DNA of 64,000 bases, from NCBI GenBank assembly GCA_029204225.1, contig CM055113.1, forward strand, positions 9,510,364-9,574,363, in the 5' to 3' direction. The notes beneath the pieces are model-generated. The model did no database searches, was not told the DNA's origin, and was given only the letters and a program-made list of their open reading frames with translations. Numbering within the stretch: the stretch's first letter is position 1; every line of letters begins with the position of its first letter. Position numbers and translations under genes: made by a program. Source of the stretch: Diphasiastrum complanatum (taxonomy: Eukaryota; Streptophyta; Lycopodiopsida; Lycopodiales; Lycopodiaceae). Positions 29,846 through 38,320 of this stretch are shown here, in pieces.

Positions 29846-30099
29846 TTGTATGCAAGTCTGTGTACATATGCACATGCCCATGTTCTTGAAGATGAATGTT
29901 TCTGTGGCCTTCTGTTTTACTTTGTACTGACTAATTGCATTCAAATTTGCAGATTTGTTGCATTTGTCTTGGAAAGTACAAAGATGGAGTGGAGCTAAAA
30001 GAACTTCCGTGCACACATCTCTTTCATGTCGATTGTGTTGAGAAGTGGCTGAAGATCAGTGCCTGCTGCCCTTTATGCAAGCATGAGATTGAGGGGTGA
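11673..30099 (+). CDS. multi-pass RING-H2 E3 ubiquitin ligase, four coding exons, 16.8 kb intron 1
   Basis: Exons 11673-12370, 29171-29296, 29422-29728 and 29953-30099 join to an open 1278-nt CDS of 425 aa, with GT-AG introns and consistent phases. The Ser-rich cytosolic N-terminus is followed by membrane segments around residues 112-135 and 146-166 (exon 1), one in exon 2 ([20 protein letters not shown]) and one or two in exon 3, ending [13 protein letters not shown]. Exon 4 is the RING-H2: C-x2-C, then CTHLFHVDC and CCPLC. Layout and motifs match the plant family that includes Arabidopsis At1g12760, At1g63170 and At4g11680 (from memory). Such proteins should pass ubiquitin from an E2 at an endomembrane; substrate unknown. 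The ATG at 11673 is chosen as the first in frame. Despite the giant intron every exon and splice site is clean, so the gene is probably active. Confidence 0.9.
13150..13480 (+). pseudogene. Ty3/gypsy integrase C-terminal relic
   Basis: Read across frames, the translation gives pieces such as [13 protein letters not shown], then [15 protein letters not shown] and REFEVQDLV. These match the order seen at the end of gypsy integrases: the mobilising-protein segment, then the AKE..K.YAD..RR..EF.VGD.V pattern. The same pattern recurs at 46400-46500. Heavily decayed; the call rests on pattern recognition only. Confidence 0.4.
14810..14879 (+). repeat. (GA)n microsatellite after a G9 run
   Basis: A G run (14802-14810) passes into an uninterrupted AG tract of 70 bp. 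It lies about 100 bp upstream of the gag-like ORF at 14972. Confidence 0.97.
14972..16340 (+). mobile_element. unclassified gag-like ORFs with cysteine/histidine cluster
   Basis: Three open stretches lie in line: 14972-15427 (151 aa, polar, Ser/Thr-rich then acidic), 15660-15790 by eye, and 15918-16340 (140 aa, Gln/Thr/Lys-rich). The middle part, read in the CYGCGG frame, gives [16 protein letters not shown]; a frame change then gives [10 protein letters not shown]. Such a Cys/His cluster between polar low-complexity segments resembles the nucleic-acid-binding part of a retroelement gag. No protease, RT or integrase follows, and I cannot name the family. A (GA)n tract sits in the leader position. 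It lies in intron 1 of the RING gene. Confidence 0.35.
16976..17005 (+). repeat. short (CT)n microsatellite
   Basis: About 15 CT units, in intron 1 of the RING gene. Confidence 0.9.
17345..17402 (+). repeat. compound (CT)n(TA)n microsatellite
   Basis: About ten CT units pass directly into about 19 TA units. Confidence 0.95.
17545..17946 (-). pseudogene. retroelement gag N-terminal relic (gypsy-like)
   Basis: From an ATG at 17946 the minus strand reads MASTSNNS, a TAG, then [19 protein letters not shown] and, after more slips, [21 protein letters not shown] with a WLQKWEKAF stretch. A coiled-coil-like start followed by a W-rich helix resembles plant gypsy-type gag openings. Stops and frameshifts show it is dead. 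No matching pol lies beside it; the family is inferred. Confidence 0.4.
17953..19075. other. no recognised gene
   Basis: Part of intron 1 of the RING gene. The left part may be the leader of the gag relic at 17545-17946. Nothing else is recognised. Confidence 0.4.
19076..19918 (-). repeat. 3' LTR of copia element C (843 bp)
   Basis: On the + strand it starts TGTTGAGTTTCTG and ends TTTCAACA. Its first ~240 bp match 21669-21915 almost base for base. It contains two exact CACACGTGTG palindromes (19244-19253 and 19841-19850) plus one-off variants. Confidence 0.85.
19950..20663 (-). pseudogene. copia GAG-pre-integrase and integrase N-terminal half (element C)
   Basis: The main open stretch is 20037-20663 on the minus strand. 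It opens with [17 protein letters not shown], the end of the protease-linker block, then the pre-integrase HHCC zinc region ([11 protein letters not shown]) and the integrase core with [20 protein letters not shown] and RCDNGGEY. The first catalytic Asp is present here, unlike elements A and D. A frame slip follows, and the adjoining DNA down to about 19950 still reads [11 protein letters not shown] in another frame. Everything after that is missing. Confidence 0.85.
20664..21008 (-). pseudogene. copia zinc knuckle and protease region (element C)
   Basis: Reading the minus strand across small frame slips gives a CCHC-type stretch ([10 protein letters not shown]) around 20955-21000 and the protease signature [11 protein letters not shown] around 20815-20855. 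The plus strand there reads CCACTATCAATCCACCA. Confidence 0.75.
21009..21302 (-). pseudogene. copia gag C-terminal part (element C)
   Basis: Ninety-seven residues: a helix with [16 protein letters not shown], then a Lys/Gly-rich basic stretch leading to the zinc knuckle. It is close in layout to the gag of element D (LVQSFAIQ compared with IVQSIAIQ). The N-terminal half of gag is missing, so the element was deleted on this side too. Confidence 0.75.
21657..21668 (-). other. primer-binding site, element C
   Basis: The minus strand reads TGGTATCATAGC, one base off the initiator-tRNA-Met complement TGGTATCAGAGC, directly next to the LTR end at 21669. Confidence 0.8.
21669..21961 (-). repeat. 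5' LTR of copia element C, shortened
   Basis: It matches 19076-19316, then jumps at ATTCCC|AGAC to sequence equal to about 19727-19770, and stops at CACACTT. About 410 bp of the LTR middle and the far end are missing. CACACGTGTG is at 21846-21855. Confidence 0.8.
22142..22192 (+). repeat. 14-bp subterminal tandem array (hAT left end)
   Basis: Three 14-bp units start at 22151, 22165 and 22179 (GGTATGGTACCACC and two variants), preceded by a partial unit at 22142. GGTACC recurs at 22202. Short subterminal repeats are the usual transposase-binding signal of hAT elements; that role is inferred. Confidence 0.7.
22350..22520 (+). repeat. two-copy ~80-bp tandem repeat
   Basis: Two direct copies begin GCACATGGG (about 22349 and 22431), share GGGGCCAATGGGAGACCAAC and end GGTACAGAG; a third partial copy begins at about 22515. 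It lies upstream of the small + strand gene. Confidence 0.85.
22563..22571 (+). promoter_or_regulatory. TATA-like box before the small hAT-internal gene
   Basis: GATAAATAG lies about 180 bp before the ATG at 22745. It is the only TATA-like motif close upstream. Inference only. Confidence 0.35.
22745..23107 (+). CDS. small charged coiled-coil-like protein inside hAT element
   Basis: From the ATG at 22745 ([11 protein letters not shown]) a 120-residue protein ends at TGA 23105-23107. Frame-open sequence upstream adds up to 14 residues but starts less plausibly. It is very rich in Arg, Glu, Gln and Ala: an N-terminal basic helix (about residues 12-42), a Pro/Glu/Asp/Val spacer (48-72) and a second Arg/Ala/Glu helix (80-112), both coiled-coil-like, with an acidic tail. 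No named domain is recognised. It points toward the transposase gene tail-to-tail with 661 bp between stops. It could be an accessory product of the element, for instance DNA binding or a transposase partner, or a captured host exon. Low stop density and the long open frame support real coding. Confidence 0.5.
   Translation: MAKRIPPKPEGEVRRKLEEDIRRHNERHRKQEANIREMLRQTRQRNPEPEPLAPVDLVPAVELDLDEQIGMNFTRRQLIMVRERAARRRANQEAARANREAEQEQQNNAPDKGEESVEDQ
23108..23768. other. spacer between convergent hAT genes
   Basis: No coding feature. AT-rich compared with both neighbours; probably the 3' ends of both transcripts. The AT-rich stretch near 23200-23340 could hold poly(A) signals. Confidence 0.4.
23769..27879 (-). 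pseudogene. hAT transposase (BED, DUF659, hAT dimerisation) with Pro-rich C-terminal extension
   Basis: From an ATG at 27879 the minus strand codes [13 protein letters not shown], then a BED-type zinc finger (CRYC, F, TRLQGHL), a ~200-residue Pro/Ser linker, a DUF659 core ([33 protein letters not shown]), the RWNYFH / HPLF region and the hAT dimerisation block (WW..FG, CERNWS). Introns with good junctions are 25886-25999, about 25488-25555 and 25202-25303. After them come a Glu/Arg coiled coil, an acidic 8-residue repeat and a ~220-residue Pro/Ala-rich tail ending at 23769. hAT enzymes cut and rejoin element ends in the nucleus by a DDE mechanism. Frame breaks near 27016, 26660, 26590 and 24800 say pseudogene, though several lie at C/G runs. 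The usual DGW after the first catalytic Asp is altered to DAG. Confidence 0.8.
24520..24600 (-). repeat. 24-bp tandem repeat coding an acidic octapeptide
   Basis: Three direct copies of about 24 bp (plus strand CATCCTGTGCACCAACCTCT) encode repeated GAQDDSEV-like octapeptides in the transposase C-terminal extension. Confidence 0.75.
28034..28050 (-). promoter_or_regulatory. TATA-like box of the hAT transposase
   Basis: The minus strand reads CATAAATAAATGGGG about 160 bp before the ATG at 27879. It is the best promoter candidate near the gene start. Confidence 0.35.
29171..29296 (+). CDS. RING E3 ligase exon 2
   Basis: Codes [14 protein letters not shown] and the [13 protein letters not shown] membrane segment, ending PNLY plus the first two bases of Arg. 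Acceptor GATGCAG, donor GTACTA. The [16 protein letters not shown] block is the most conserved membrane segment of this family. Confidence 0.9.
29422..29728 (+). CDS. RING E3 ligase exon 3
   Basis: Begins by completing Arg, then [10 protein letters not shown] and the [15 protein letters not shown] membrane end. An acidic/Ser linker follows, ending SAEDA at donor GTAAGT (29729). The phase-0 junction to exon 4 gives EDA-ICCICL, as in the family. Confidence 0.9.
29732..29844 (+). repeat. compound microsatellite (AGTC)n(CT)n(CA)n next to a splice donor
   Basis: About six AGTC/TCAG units (29732-29758), about 19 CT units (to 29797) and about 23 CA units (to 29844) start three bases after the GT of intron 3. 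This fills half of the 224-bp intron. Confidence 0.95.
29953..30099 (+). CDS. RING E3 ligase exon 4 (RING-H2 finger)
   Basis: Forty-eight codons and [30 protein letters not shown] and CCPLC give the C3H2C3 zinc ligands in the correct spacing. Acceptor AAATTTGCAG. The protein ends nine residues after the last cysteine pair starts, as is typical. Confidence 0.92.
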   Translation: MCCICLGKYKDGVELKELPCTHLFHVDCVEKWLKISACCPLCKHEIEG

Positions 30100-32750
30100 A
30101 GTGACCAGAATGGAACATTTGCCACTGAGGCTGGGGCATCAAGGGGCCAAATTTCTCAAGATGTAGAGCCGTAGAGATTAATGTTCTTTTGCTCTTTGTA
30201 GCAGCATGTGAAGGCTTTTGGCAAGCCATTTATCTTCTTCAGTGTAAGGTTTTCGTGATGATTATATAAATATTATGCTGAAAGAATGTTTTGCCATAAA
30301 AAGTTATGGTTTGCTGTTATGGCCACTATGTTACTGAGGTTAAAACTTGAACAGCTATCAGCCAATTTTGGGTTGGAGTATTGTTGGGAATTTGCCTACA
30401 GGCTACCAATACTATATTTTTTATAGTTTCCACAATGTATGTCCATATAACAACGAAGCCTTCGAATTCATATTTGTTGAAATGGATGCGTCTTTGTGTA
30501 TGAGGAAAAAGCATGGTTAGCATCAACAATGCTTGGAACTGTATCCCACTAGAGAGACTCGTTAGGGACCAACATAGTTTTTGTGTAATAAATAGCTCTT
30601 TGGGGCTGCGGGCAAAAGCCCTCCAGAATTGATAGTCTGGTGTAAGGACTTGCTTTGCTGTCACCAAATGTGATTACCTTCTTACAAGATTTCCACATCA
30701 GCACTGTATGCATTTAGCACTACTCCAAGGCAGGGATACAAATTCTAGAGTTTTAGCTGTCGTTTTATACATGGATATGCTGCACAGGATTTAATGTTTT
30801 CTATACAGGATCAGTTAATTGTGTTTATTTTGTCTTGACTTTTGAAAGATGATTTTTAATTTATGAGCTGAACCATTCTATACATTAAGTGATCTGAAAA
30901 AGGCTTGTTTGCTGGTGGATACAGAGCTGCTGCAACTATCACAATGCTTTGGCATTCAGCCACAGATTGATTGCAAATAAGCTTCCAAGTCACGGATTTT
31001 TTTGTAGATACCTTTGTTCCTCCAAGCTCTATCTAATGCAACATTGACGCTGTTTTTATAAGCAATTTCTATGACTGCTTATTCCAACTCTGTTGTAGCT
31101 TATTACAACTGCCACTCAAGATTTAGAGGAGTTAGGAAGGTTAAAGAAAGCTTAGATCTGGAAGAAGCTTGATAGCATGATGATATAAACCTTACAATAG
31201 AATATTTTTTAAAATTTATATACAAGTACTGCAAAAACTATGTATTGTGTTTGTGTATACAATTCAAGTGCATGGGGAGCAGGTCACATCACACATTGCA
31301 TGGTAAATCATCTCAATAGATCTATACATTCAATAGTTTGATTCTACAAACATACATCACATACTGCTTATGACCTATACATATTATAGCATATCCTATG
31401 ATGTTGCACAACACTCTGCAACAAATTATGAAGATTTAGTATTGTAAGGGATGGAAAGAACTCACATTGGTCCTGCCAAGTAGAATTATTCATGGGCCTA
31501 TGATGTCATAGAATTTCTAAAATGTAATGTATGTCCCTAGCTGTCCCCTATCAAAGAAATATGGCCCACAATATGGGTGCGACTGAAGAAACTTGAGAAA
31601 AATTTAATGTATCTCATGGAAATGTTGCGACTGTAAAACTGAAATGCAGAGGATGATGCCACAAGATGTTATAATCATGAAATTATGTATGCTAGATGTG
31701 TAGCTGTTGCAAAGTATCAAAGCTAATATGAAAACCATGATATGAATTGGCTATTGAATGATAATATGACCTATGGCACTACAAAAGAACAATTGTATAC
31801 ATGCAGAAATATCTTAAATTGTGTGGACTAATAGTAGCACCAAAAAAGAGTAGTTACCTCATGGCCCAATAGAAGCTATTGTCATCCAATGGACTTCAGT
31901 CTCTACCCAAGTTGAGTGATCGATTGCCCACTAGCTTGCAGTTCCTAAATTTTGGGTTTACTACTCAAACTTTCAAGGTACTTGGATTATAGGTAAAGAA
32001 TCGTCTTTAGATGTCTTAACATTTTTAAATATAGGTATCACCAATATATGGTATGTTCGTCTTTGATAGAGATGCCTGGCTTTTAATTAGTAGGCTAGTA
32101 ACTGAAAGTTTAGGTGTTGAAGATAGTTGATATAGCCACTTGTTTTTCATACTAACATATTAAAGTGTGTACTAGGAATAACAATAAACACATGTTTATC
32201 TTTTCTAGTAAAGAAATGCTTTTAACCCAAGCTTGTGCCTTTTGTGATCCGAGAAAGACTTTGTGGAAATTTCATAAGATTTTGAGCTCTAAATTTATGC
32301 TTTGTCTAGATTTTGAAGACATTTTTATGTTGATGTCATTCTAAGTTGTGCCATGTAGTGTAACCTTTGTTCTTCAAGTTGCACTTTTGCAACATTATAT
32401 TTGATTTTTTATCTTGTATGTTAGGATGAAATTTGACTATCAGAATTTGTTGTACAATGGCTAAGATGGAACTTCAAATTGTAATAGATCAATCACCATT
32501 CTTAAAATCATAAGTTGCTATTATGAAATCATAGGCAAACTCAATGTAAACATGGTTGAAATATGCATGTGCAACCCATATGATTAAGGACATATGGTGT
32601 CTCTAGGCCCATTATTATGTATATTAGGGCACTGAGATGCAGGTGCACTATTTCCCTCCAAAAATGTGTTGCCTCCCAATTTTTTTTAATTATGCATTAG
32701 GATTTCCTAGAAGGCTCTTGGCTCTCGAAGAAGCATGACACTATCTCACT
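30100..32750. other. 3' UTR of RING gene, then no recognised gene
   Basis: The first ~200 bp are likely the RING gene 3' UTR. From about 30.3 to 32.7 kb no domain or repeat family is recognised on either strand. Confidence 0.5.
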
Positions 32751-32759
32751 ATCTTCACT

Positions 32760-33049
32760 CACCACCACCACCAAGGAGATTCTATGGATCAAGCGCCTTT
32801 TGGTGGAGCTCAAGTGCATCAATTTTGAGGATGTTCCCACCATCAAGTGTGAAAATATTTCAGCCCAAGGCCTTGCTTCAAATCCTATCTTTCATGCAAG
32901 GAGCAAGCATATAGAGGTGGCACATCACTTTGTGAGTCAAAAAGTTCAAGCAAAGGACATTGTTTTGGACTTCATCATTTGTGGATGATCTTCTCACTAA
33001 GCCTTTGCTTAAATTATTCATCTATCAAGCATAGATTAGCCTTGGGAGT
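32760..33049 (+). pseudogene. copia RNase H C-terminal fragment (element B)
   Basis: KEILWIKRLLVELK, then the SKHIEVAHHFVSQKV motif that ends copia RNase H, and a TKPLL-like end after a frame change. It leads into a GGGAG tract and the LTR at 33050. The FCDNQSAI block is partly deleted (ISAQGLASNPIFHARSK). The upstream part of pol is missing. Confidence 0.75.
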
Positions 33050-33575
33050 TGTTAGCAAATCTATCGTGCAAATTGTTGCATAACTAGTTCTCTTTTAAGT
33101 AGTGTGAAAATAGATAAAAGTAGACTAGTTATTTTGCATGCTAGTTTTCATTATGGGTTTGGATTCATTCCACCACCACCTTGTATATAATTTAATGATG
33201 ATTTGGAGTCAATAGGCTTCCATCTCAAGTTCTAATGAGATGGTGACATTTGTCCCAAAATGTAAGGACTGGAAATTTGCAAGTAATGCATCCAAATTCA
33301 CATCTCATTGGCTCATGAGGTCAAATCATGTTAAGAGGTGTAGATCATGAGGCCAATCATATATAGAGGTGCAAATTATGAGGCCCAATCATATTGTGAG
33401 GTGCAAACCATGAGGACCAATCATATTGTAAGGTGCATATCATTAGGTCCAATCATGTTGAGAGATGATCACACAGTCTTTAGAGCTAGAACTCGAGATT
33501 TCATTATATGGAAGTGAATACTCATTGCACTCTTACACTTTTGAGAGAGATTATTCCTAAGATCACAAAAATATG
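33050..33575 (+). repeat. copia element B 3' LTR, left part with minisatellite
   Basis: Starts TGTTAGCAAATC after the purine tract and carries a 32-bp minisatellite (33314-33472). The part from about 33362 to 33575 is repeated at 37152-37370 (roughly 88-90% by eye). Its true right part is probably the one ending at 37647, so the LTR appears split or duplicated around element E. Confidence 0.6.
33314..33472 (+). repeat. 32-bp minisatellite, five units
   Basis: Units start CATGAGG and end GAGGTGCAAAT or similar, at 33314, 33346, 33377, 33409 and 33441. Related arrays lie at 37152-37271 (+) and 42142-42250 (reverse). Confidence 0.85.
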
Positions 33576-33589
33576 AAGGATGTTCAAAA

Positions 33590-33735
33590 TTTGAATCTGA
33601 AAAGCCAATCAAGCAAAGGTTATCTTCTTGATACAAAATTCCATAATCTAGAGTGCTAGAAAGGTACCTAAGCACTCTCTTGGCTAACTTTCAATGATGG
33701 ATCAAAGGATATTGCATATATTGACTCAACCTACC
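33590..33735 (-). pseudogene. copia RT/RNase H junction fragment, minus strand
   Basis: The minus strand reads AKRVLRYLSSTLDYGILY then LIGFSDSNFE, the standard copia motif pair between RT and RNase H (ALRYL.GT..YGI.Y, GYSD.D). A short piece of a foreign copia between the element B LTR and element E. Confidence 0.7.
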
Positions 33736-34247
33736 CGTAGAAAGAAGAAACATGATGCTAGTCGAAGGAGCCATACGCATGATGGCACAGGCTCAATTGT
33801 TGAGCCAATTTTGGACTGAGGCAATAGCTGCAGCAGTACACCTGCAAAACAGATCAACAATGATAGCCTTGGAAAACAAGACACCATATGAGATGTGGAC
33901 AGGCGAAAAACCTTATCTGTCATACGTTCATCTATTCGGATGTGCATCACATAAGCACATACCAAAAGAAAAGCAAGCTCGACGAAAAGTCGGAGCAAAT
34001 AGTCATGGTCAGATACTCGAATGGATCACAAGTATACAGTTTATACAATTCAACCTCGAAGAAAGTTGTGTTGAGTAGAGATGTAAAGTTCGATGAATGC
34101 ACATTTCTTGGATTGAAGGAAGAAAAAGGCCATGAGATCTTCACACTACTGCCAATTCAAGAGAGAGATCGAGGCCAGACATCAACTCAAAACATCGAAC
34201 TCCAAACTCCAGAACAGGAAGTTGAAGATCAACCAGAGGAAGAATAA
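33736..34247 (+). pseudogene. copia integrase C-terminal part (element E)
   Basis: MLVEGAIRMMAQAQLLSQFW, AAVHLQNRSTMIALENKTPYE and LFGCASHKHIPK give the end of the copia integrase; a second frame then gives YNSTSKKVVLSRDVKFDE. The catalytic core before MLVEGA is lost. Confidence 0.85.
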
Positions 34248-34461
34248 ACAAACCAGTAGCGACAGACATGACCAAGAAGGACAACAAGACAAAGAAGACT
34301 TCCAAATCAATACACTGACAATTTTCAATGGAGCAAAAATGCAGATGTCGAATACTACAACTTCATTGATGAACCGACAACATATCAAGAGGCTACTTAG
34401 AGTCCAGAGGGAGAATTTTGGAAGCAAGCAATGTCAGAAGAGATCGAATCAATGAGACAAA

Positions 34462-35350
34462 ATGAGACATGGACACCTAGAGCCATTGCCCAAAGATAAA
34501 AAGATCATCGATTGCAAATGGGCTTATAAGAGAAAAATCAAATCAGATGGCACCAAACTTGTTGCCAAGGGCTACACGCAAAGGTACGACATTGATTACT
34601 TTGATACGTACTCACCAATGGTGAATATGACAAGCATTCGACTGTTCCTTGCATACGCAACACAATACAATCTGGAAATACACCAGATTGATGTCAAAAC
34701 AACCTTTCTCCACGGAGATCTAGAGGAAGAAATCTTCATGAAACAGCTTGAAGGATGCGAAGACCCTGACAATCGACATTATGTTTATCGGTTGCGTCAA
34801 TGCATTTATGGTCTGAAGCAGGCATCACGAGCTTGGTACAAAAAGCTTGACAATCTTATGAAGTCTCTAGACTTCGTTCCTACACAGCCAAACTATAATG
34901 TCTATATAAAAAGAGTAGGAAGAAGCTTTGTGATTCTAACGATTTTTGTAGATGACTCCTTGATGATAAGAAACTCTTGGATGTTGATAAAAGAAACGAA
35001 GAGTCAGATTTCTACAAGTTATGAAAACATCAATCTGGGAGAAGCAACAAAGTGTCTTGGGCTGCAAATCAAAAGGGATTGAATAAGAGGAGTGATCCAT
35101 CTGAGTCAAACAGAATACGTCGAAAAGGTGCTTAAGCAATACCAAATGTTGGACTACAAAGAAAAATCCACGCCAATGATAGCCGGAGCCAGATTGATGA
35201 AACAAAACTGTCTGAACACCGACGAGGAGAGACAGAAGATGGAAGATAAACCATACCAGAACTTAATCGGTAGTTTGATGTATCTTACAATTTGTACTAG
35301 ACCCGACTTGGCCTTCCTTGTCTACGCGTTGTCAAAAATGGTGAACTCCT
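34462..35350 (+). pseudogene. copia reverse transcriptase (element E)
   Basis: Motifs in order: KKIIDCKWAYKRKIK, LVAKGYTQ, YFDTYSPMV, EIHQIDVKTTFLHGDL, QCIYGLKQASRAWYKKLD, ILTIFVDDSLM (active-site FVDD), LGEATKCLGLQI, a TGA at 35080-35082, then GVIHLSQTEYVEKVL, STPMIAG and LIGSLMYLTICTRPDLAF. Only one clear internal stop, so RT is better preserved than the rest of this element. Confidence 0.88.
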
Positions 35351-36165
35351 GCAACTTTGTTGCAGCACGAACAAGATATCATCTGAACATGTGGAGCTTG
35401 TATGACATGAGCACAAAGGACATTGTCACAGGTCTCAAAATATCAAAGAGTTTGCATACTTGGTCTTTTCGACCATTGAGGATATAGCCTTTAGGCTAGA
35501 TCATGTAGATGTCCTCCTCAATAACTCCATTGAGGAATGTTGTTTGTACATCCATATGATGTACCTCAAGATTGGCTACAGCAATATAAGAAAGTAGCAG
35601 TCGGATAGAGGTATCCACGAATTAGCTCCAAAACTCTTCACACGTGTGAAAGTATGGCATGTTGTTGCCTGTGTACTGTACCTGCAACTCCAAACTCATT
35701 CAATCATCACAAAAAATCATATGCCAATAGCATTCATCAATCAAATCATAGATTCAAACTAGTCAAGAAGGAAAATCTTGATTTGCTCATAATTTGATGG
35801 AAATTCCACCACATATTTATACATGTAGAGCTCGAATCTGAGCATATTAGGGCTTCTATGTATTCATCATAACCTAACCCTAACATCTAACCTAAAGATC
35901 CACTTGATCCACCTTATTTAGGGTCAATGCCTCAAGATCCAAAAACAATGAGAAAAATGCTATTTTTAGCTCTCACTTTTTCTCTACCCTATTTATGCAC
36001 TGTTTGGACATATCCCAAAGGTACAATTCCAAAGCTAGGTTAATGATTTGACTTAGAATAAAGTATCTTATGCTTTTGGCACATGTGACATCCCACAACA
36101 TGGCCTTAAAATCATTTACAAGTGGTAATTGTGCAAACTAGCTTGTGTAAATTTAACAAATTCTC
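35337..36165 (-). mobile_element. inserted minus-strand copia RT fragment plus family-X LTR
   Basis: On the minus strand 35395-35590 reads HMDVQTTFLNG-type RT sequence (MDVQTTFLNGVIEEDIYM, then PKGYI). Next to it, 35639-36130 matches the family-X LTR at 4861-5510, with CACACGTGTG at 35639-35648. The flanking element E resumes at 36176 (AHWQMAKRILQYLKGT). The left border overlaps a short LTR-start-like segment (TGGTGAACTCCTGCAAC at 35340). Borders are approximate. Confidence 0.65.
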
Positions 36166-36173
36166 CTCGAATC

Positions 36174-36771
36174 CTAGCATGGCACATTGGCAAATGGCGA
36201 AAAGAATTTTGCAATATCTGAAAGGCACCTAGAATATGAGATTGACCTACAAAGCAGAGAAAGAAGAAAAAGGATTTGAGCTGCAACACTACAGTGAAGC
36301 AAGTTGGGCAAGCTGCAAAGACGACAACAAGTCCGTGATAGGAGAGTGTTCGAAAGTGTCACGGAGCAGCAATTAGCTGGACATGCAAGAAACAAACCTT
36401 GGTGGCTCAATCCTCATGTGAAGTTGAATATGTCGCAACTTCGAAGATGGCGAATGAGGTAATATGGTTGCAGATGATGCTGGAGGCAATTGGTATACAA
36501 CAAGGAGAACCATGCACGATGATGATGGATTCTTAGAGTGCCATATATTTGTCCCAGGATCTAGTCTTCCATTCGAAGACCAAACACATACCTTTGAAGT
36601 ACCATCACATTCAAGACCTGATCTTGAAAGGAGAGTTGAAGGTCCAGTACATAAAATCCAAAGACATGGTTGCAGATTTGCTCACAAAGTTGCTCGACAA
36701 GCCACTCTTCACAAAACAAAGAAAGGCAATGGGACTAGACATACACAAAGGTTGCAATGTTCAAGAAGGAG
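36174..36771 (+). pseudogene. copia RNase H (element E)
   Basis: AHWQMAKRILQYLKGT, HYSEASWASCKDD (equivalent of GYSDADWA), then across several slips FHSKTKHIPLKYHHI, the QYIKSKDMVADLLTKLLDK end motif and the purine tract before the LTR. The CDNQSA block is damaged. Confidence 0.8.
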
Positions 36772-37151
36772 TGTTTGAAATGGTGAACTCTGCAACCTTG
36801 GGCAGTGTTAACTTACTGTTAGCATATCAGCTATGCATGAAAGTCTGTCAACGAACAGAACATAGCAACCTCTGTTAGAGAAGCGACAAGCAGCCAATGC
36901 TCGAGACACTGATACACTGATTGACTCACTCCAAACAAAAGGAAATTACAAATATGAATGCTCTCAGTTCTTCCATCTCTGATTATCGCATTGTCTTTGC
37001 AGATTGTTGATTGAATGATTTGAATTTTGTGATCTGTAGTTGTTTGTTTAGGATCCTACAAAATTTTCGCAAGCTAGCCAAATAGGCAGCACACGAACTG
37101 GAGCAACCAGAACAACTTCCCCCAAAACTGAAACACTCATAAAAATCTACA
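36772..37151 (+). repeat. 3' LTR of copia element E (380 bp)
   Basis: Starts TGTTTGAAATGGTG after AAGAAGGAG and ends AAATCTACA, where the element B minisatellite resumes at 37152. Similar LTR starts lie at about 35338 and, reversed, at 42110-42139. Confidence 0.6.
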
Positions 37152-37647
37152 GGCCCAATCATATTGTGAGGTATAAATCATGAGGACCAATCATATTCTG
37201 AGGTGCATATCATGAGGTCCAATCATGTTGAGAGGTGATCCATGAGGTCCAATCATCTTGAAAGGTGATCACACACTCTTTAGAGCTAGACCTTGAGATT
37301 TCATTATATGGAAATCAATACTCATTGTACTCTATACACTATTGAGAGATAGATTATTTTTGGAGTCATAACTAGTGTTTACTTTCACTCTCTACTTGAG
37401 AGCTCGATGTTGGTTTCACTCCTTCATAATGAAAAATACTTAGTTTTTTCAAAGATGAGTAAGAAACTTGCTTGTTTTTGAGTGATGATTACTTTTTGTG
37501 TGTAAGAGCTCATGCCTAGATTTAAATCATGTTGGGTAACTCTTAAAAATTTGAAGTGATCAATCCATATTTGATAGTGTGAAATCTGTCATGCATATAG
37601 GTCTTGATAGATCTTTGAAAGTTCCATAAAAAGGCTCATTTTTAACA
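37152..37647 (+). repeat. copia element B family LTR, right part
   Basis: Repeats the minisatellite and the CACACTCTTTAGAGCTAGA segment of 33475-33575, then continues to TTTTTAACA at 37647, immediately before a primer site. Confidence 0.65.
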
Positions 37648-37659
37648 TGGTATTAGAGC
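37648..37659 (+). other. primer-binding site (variant), copia B family
   Basis: TGGTATTAGAGC, one transition from the initiator-tRNA-Met complement, right after the LTR end. Only leader-like sequence without gag follows, so the element was truncated. Confidence 0.75.
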
Positions 37660-38320
37660 TAGATCCATGCATGCTTAAAGGTAAATCATCACGAAGCAAG
37701 ATTTTGTGTGAAAAATCTAGGTTTGAGAGTGCTCTTGATCTCAATCGTCTGCTAGCATCAAATCGTGCAGTGATAGCTATATTTGGTTGATTTCTTGGAT
37801 CGATACTAATCATTTTCTGTGTGTAAAGTGCATGCCACGTGTTTCACTTTGGAAATTTGTAGTCTGTTGAGTACACATAGACACTTGATGGAAAGATCTT
37901 GAAGTGTAGATTGAGAAGATCAAGGCACCAAGAGTTGTTGATGCATCTTTTTAATGTTTGGATCTAATTTTTGAGGATGAATGGGTGTGCCCATCTGGTT
38001 TTTTTAGATCATACTGATTTCCCTTGATCTCAAGAGTTTTGTCCAAAATTGGATGTTTCTCTCAAAGCTAGTAAGAGGATGAAATTCTATGACATAGATT
38101 GTTGTCAAATCACTTCACTTTCAATACAATTCTCAAGAATAGAGTTTTTGAGATTGTGTAAGTTCAATAGGTGTGATTGGATCTGAATTTTGTATGTTTT
38201 GAAACAAATTTTGAGTTTCAAGTTTGTTGGACCTTGGGAAGATCCATATCTAATTTAGCTCCATGGCTATATTTAGCTAATCATTAGTAAGCTCATGGCC
38301 TAATTACATGCAGCGCAACA

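Larger units (their letters stand above)
33736..37151 (+). mobile_element. Ty1/copia element E, interrupted and 5' truncated
   Basis: Integrase end, connector, RT (FVDD box), RNase H, purine tract and 3' LTR (36772-37151) follow in order on the + strand. Gag, protease, the integrase core and 5' LTR are missing. About 0.8 kb of foreign minus-strand copia DNA (about 35337-36165) splits the sequence between RT and RNase H. Stops and frame slips make it non-functional. Confidence 0.82.

Noticed and set aside
33314-33472. CRISPR-like repeat array
   Set aside because: Units are contiguous and degenerate without spacers, and the host is a plant; this is a minisatellite.
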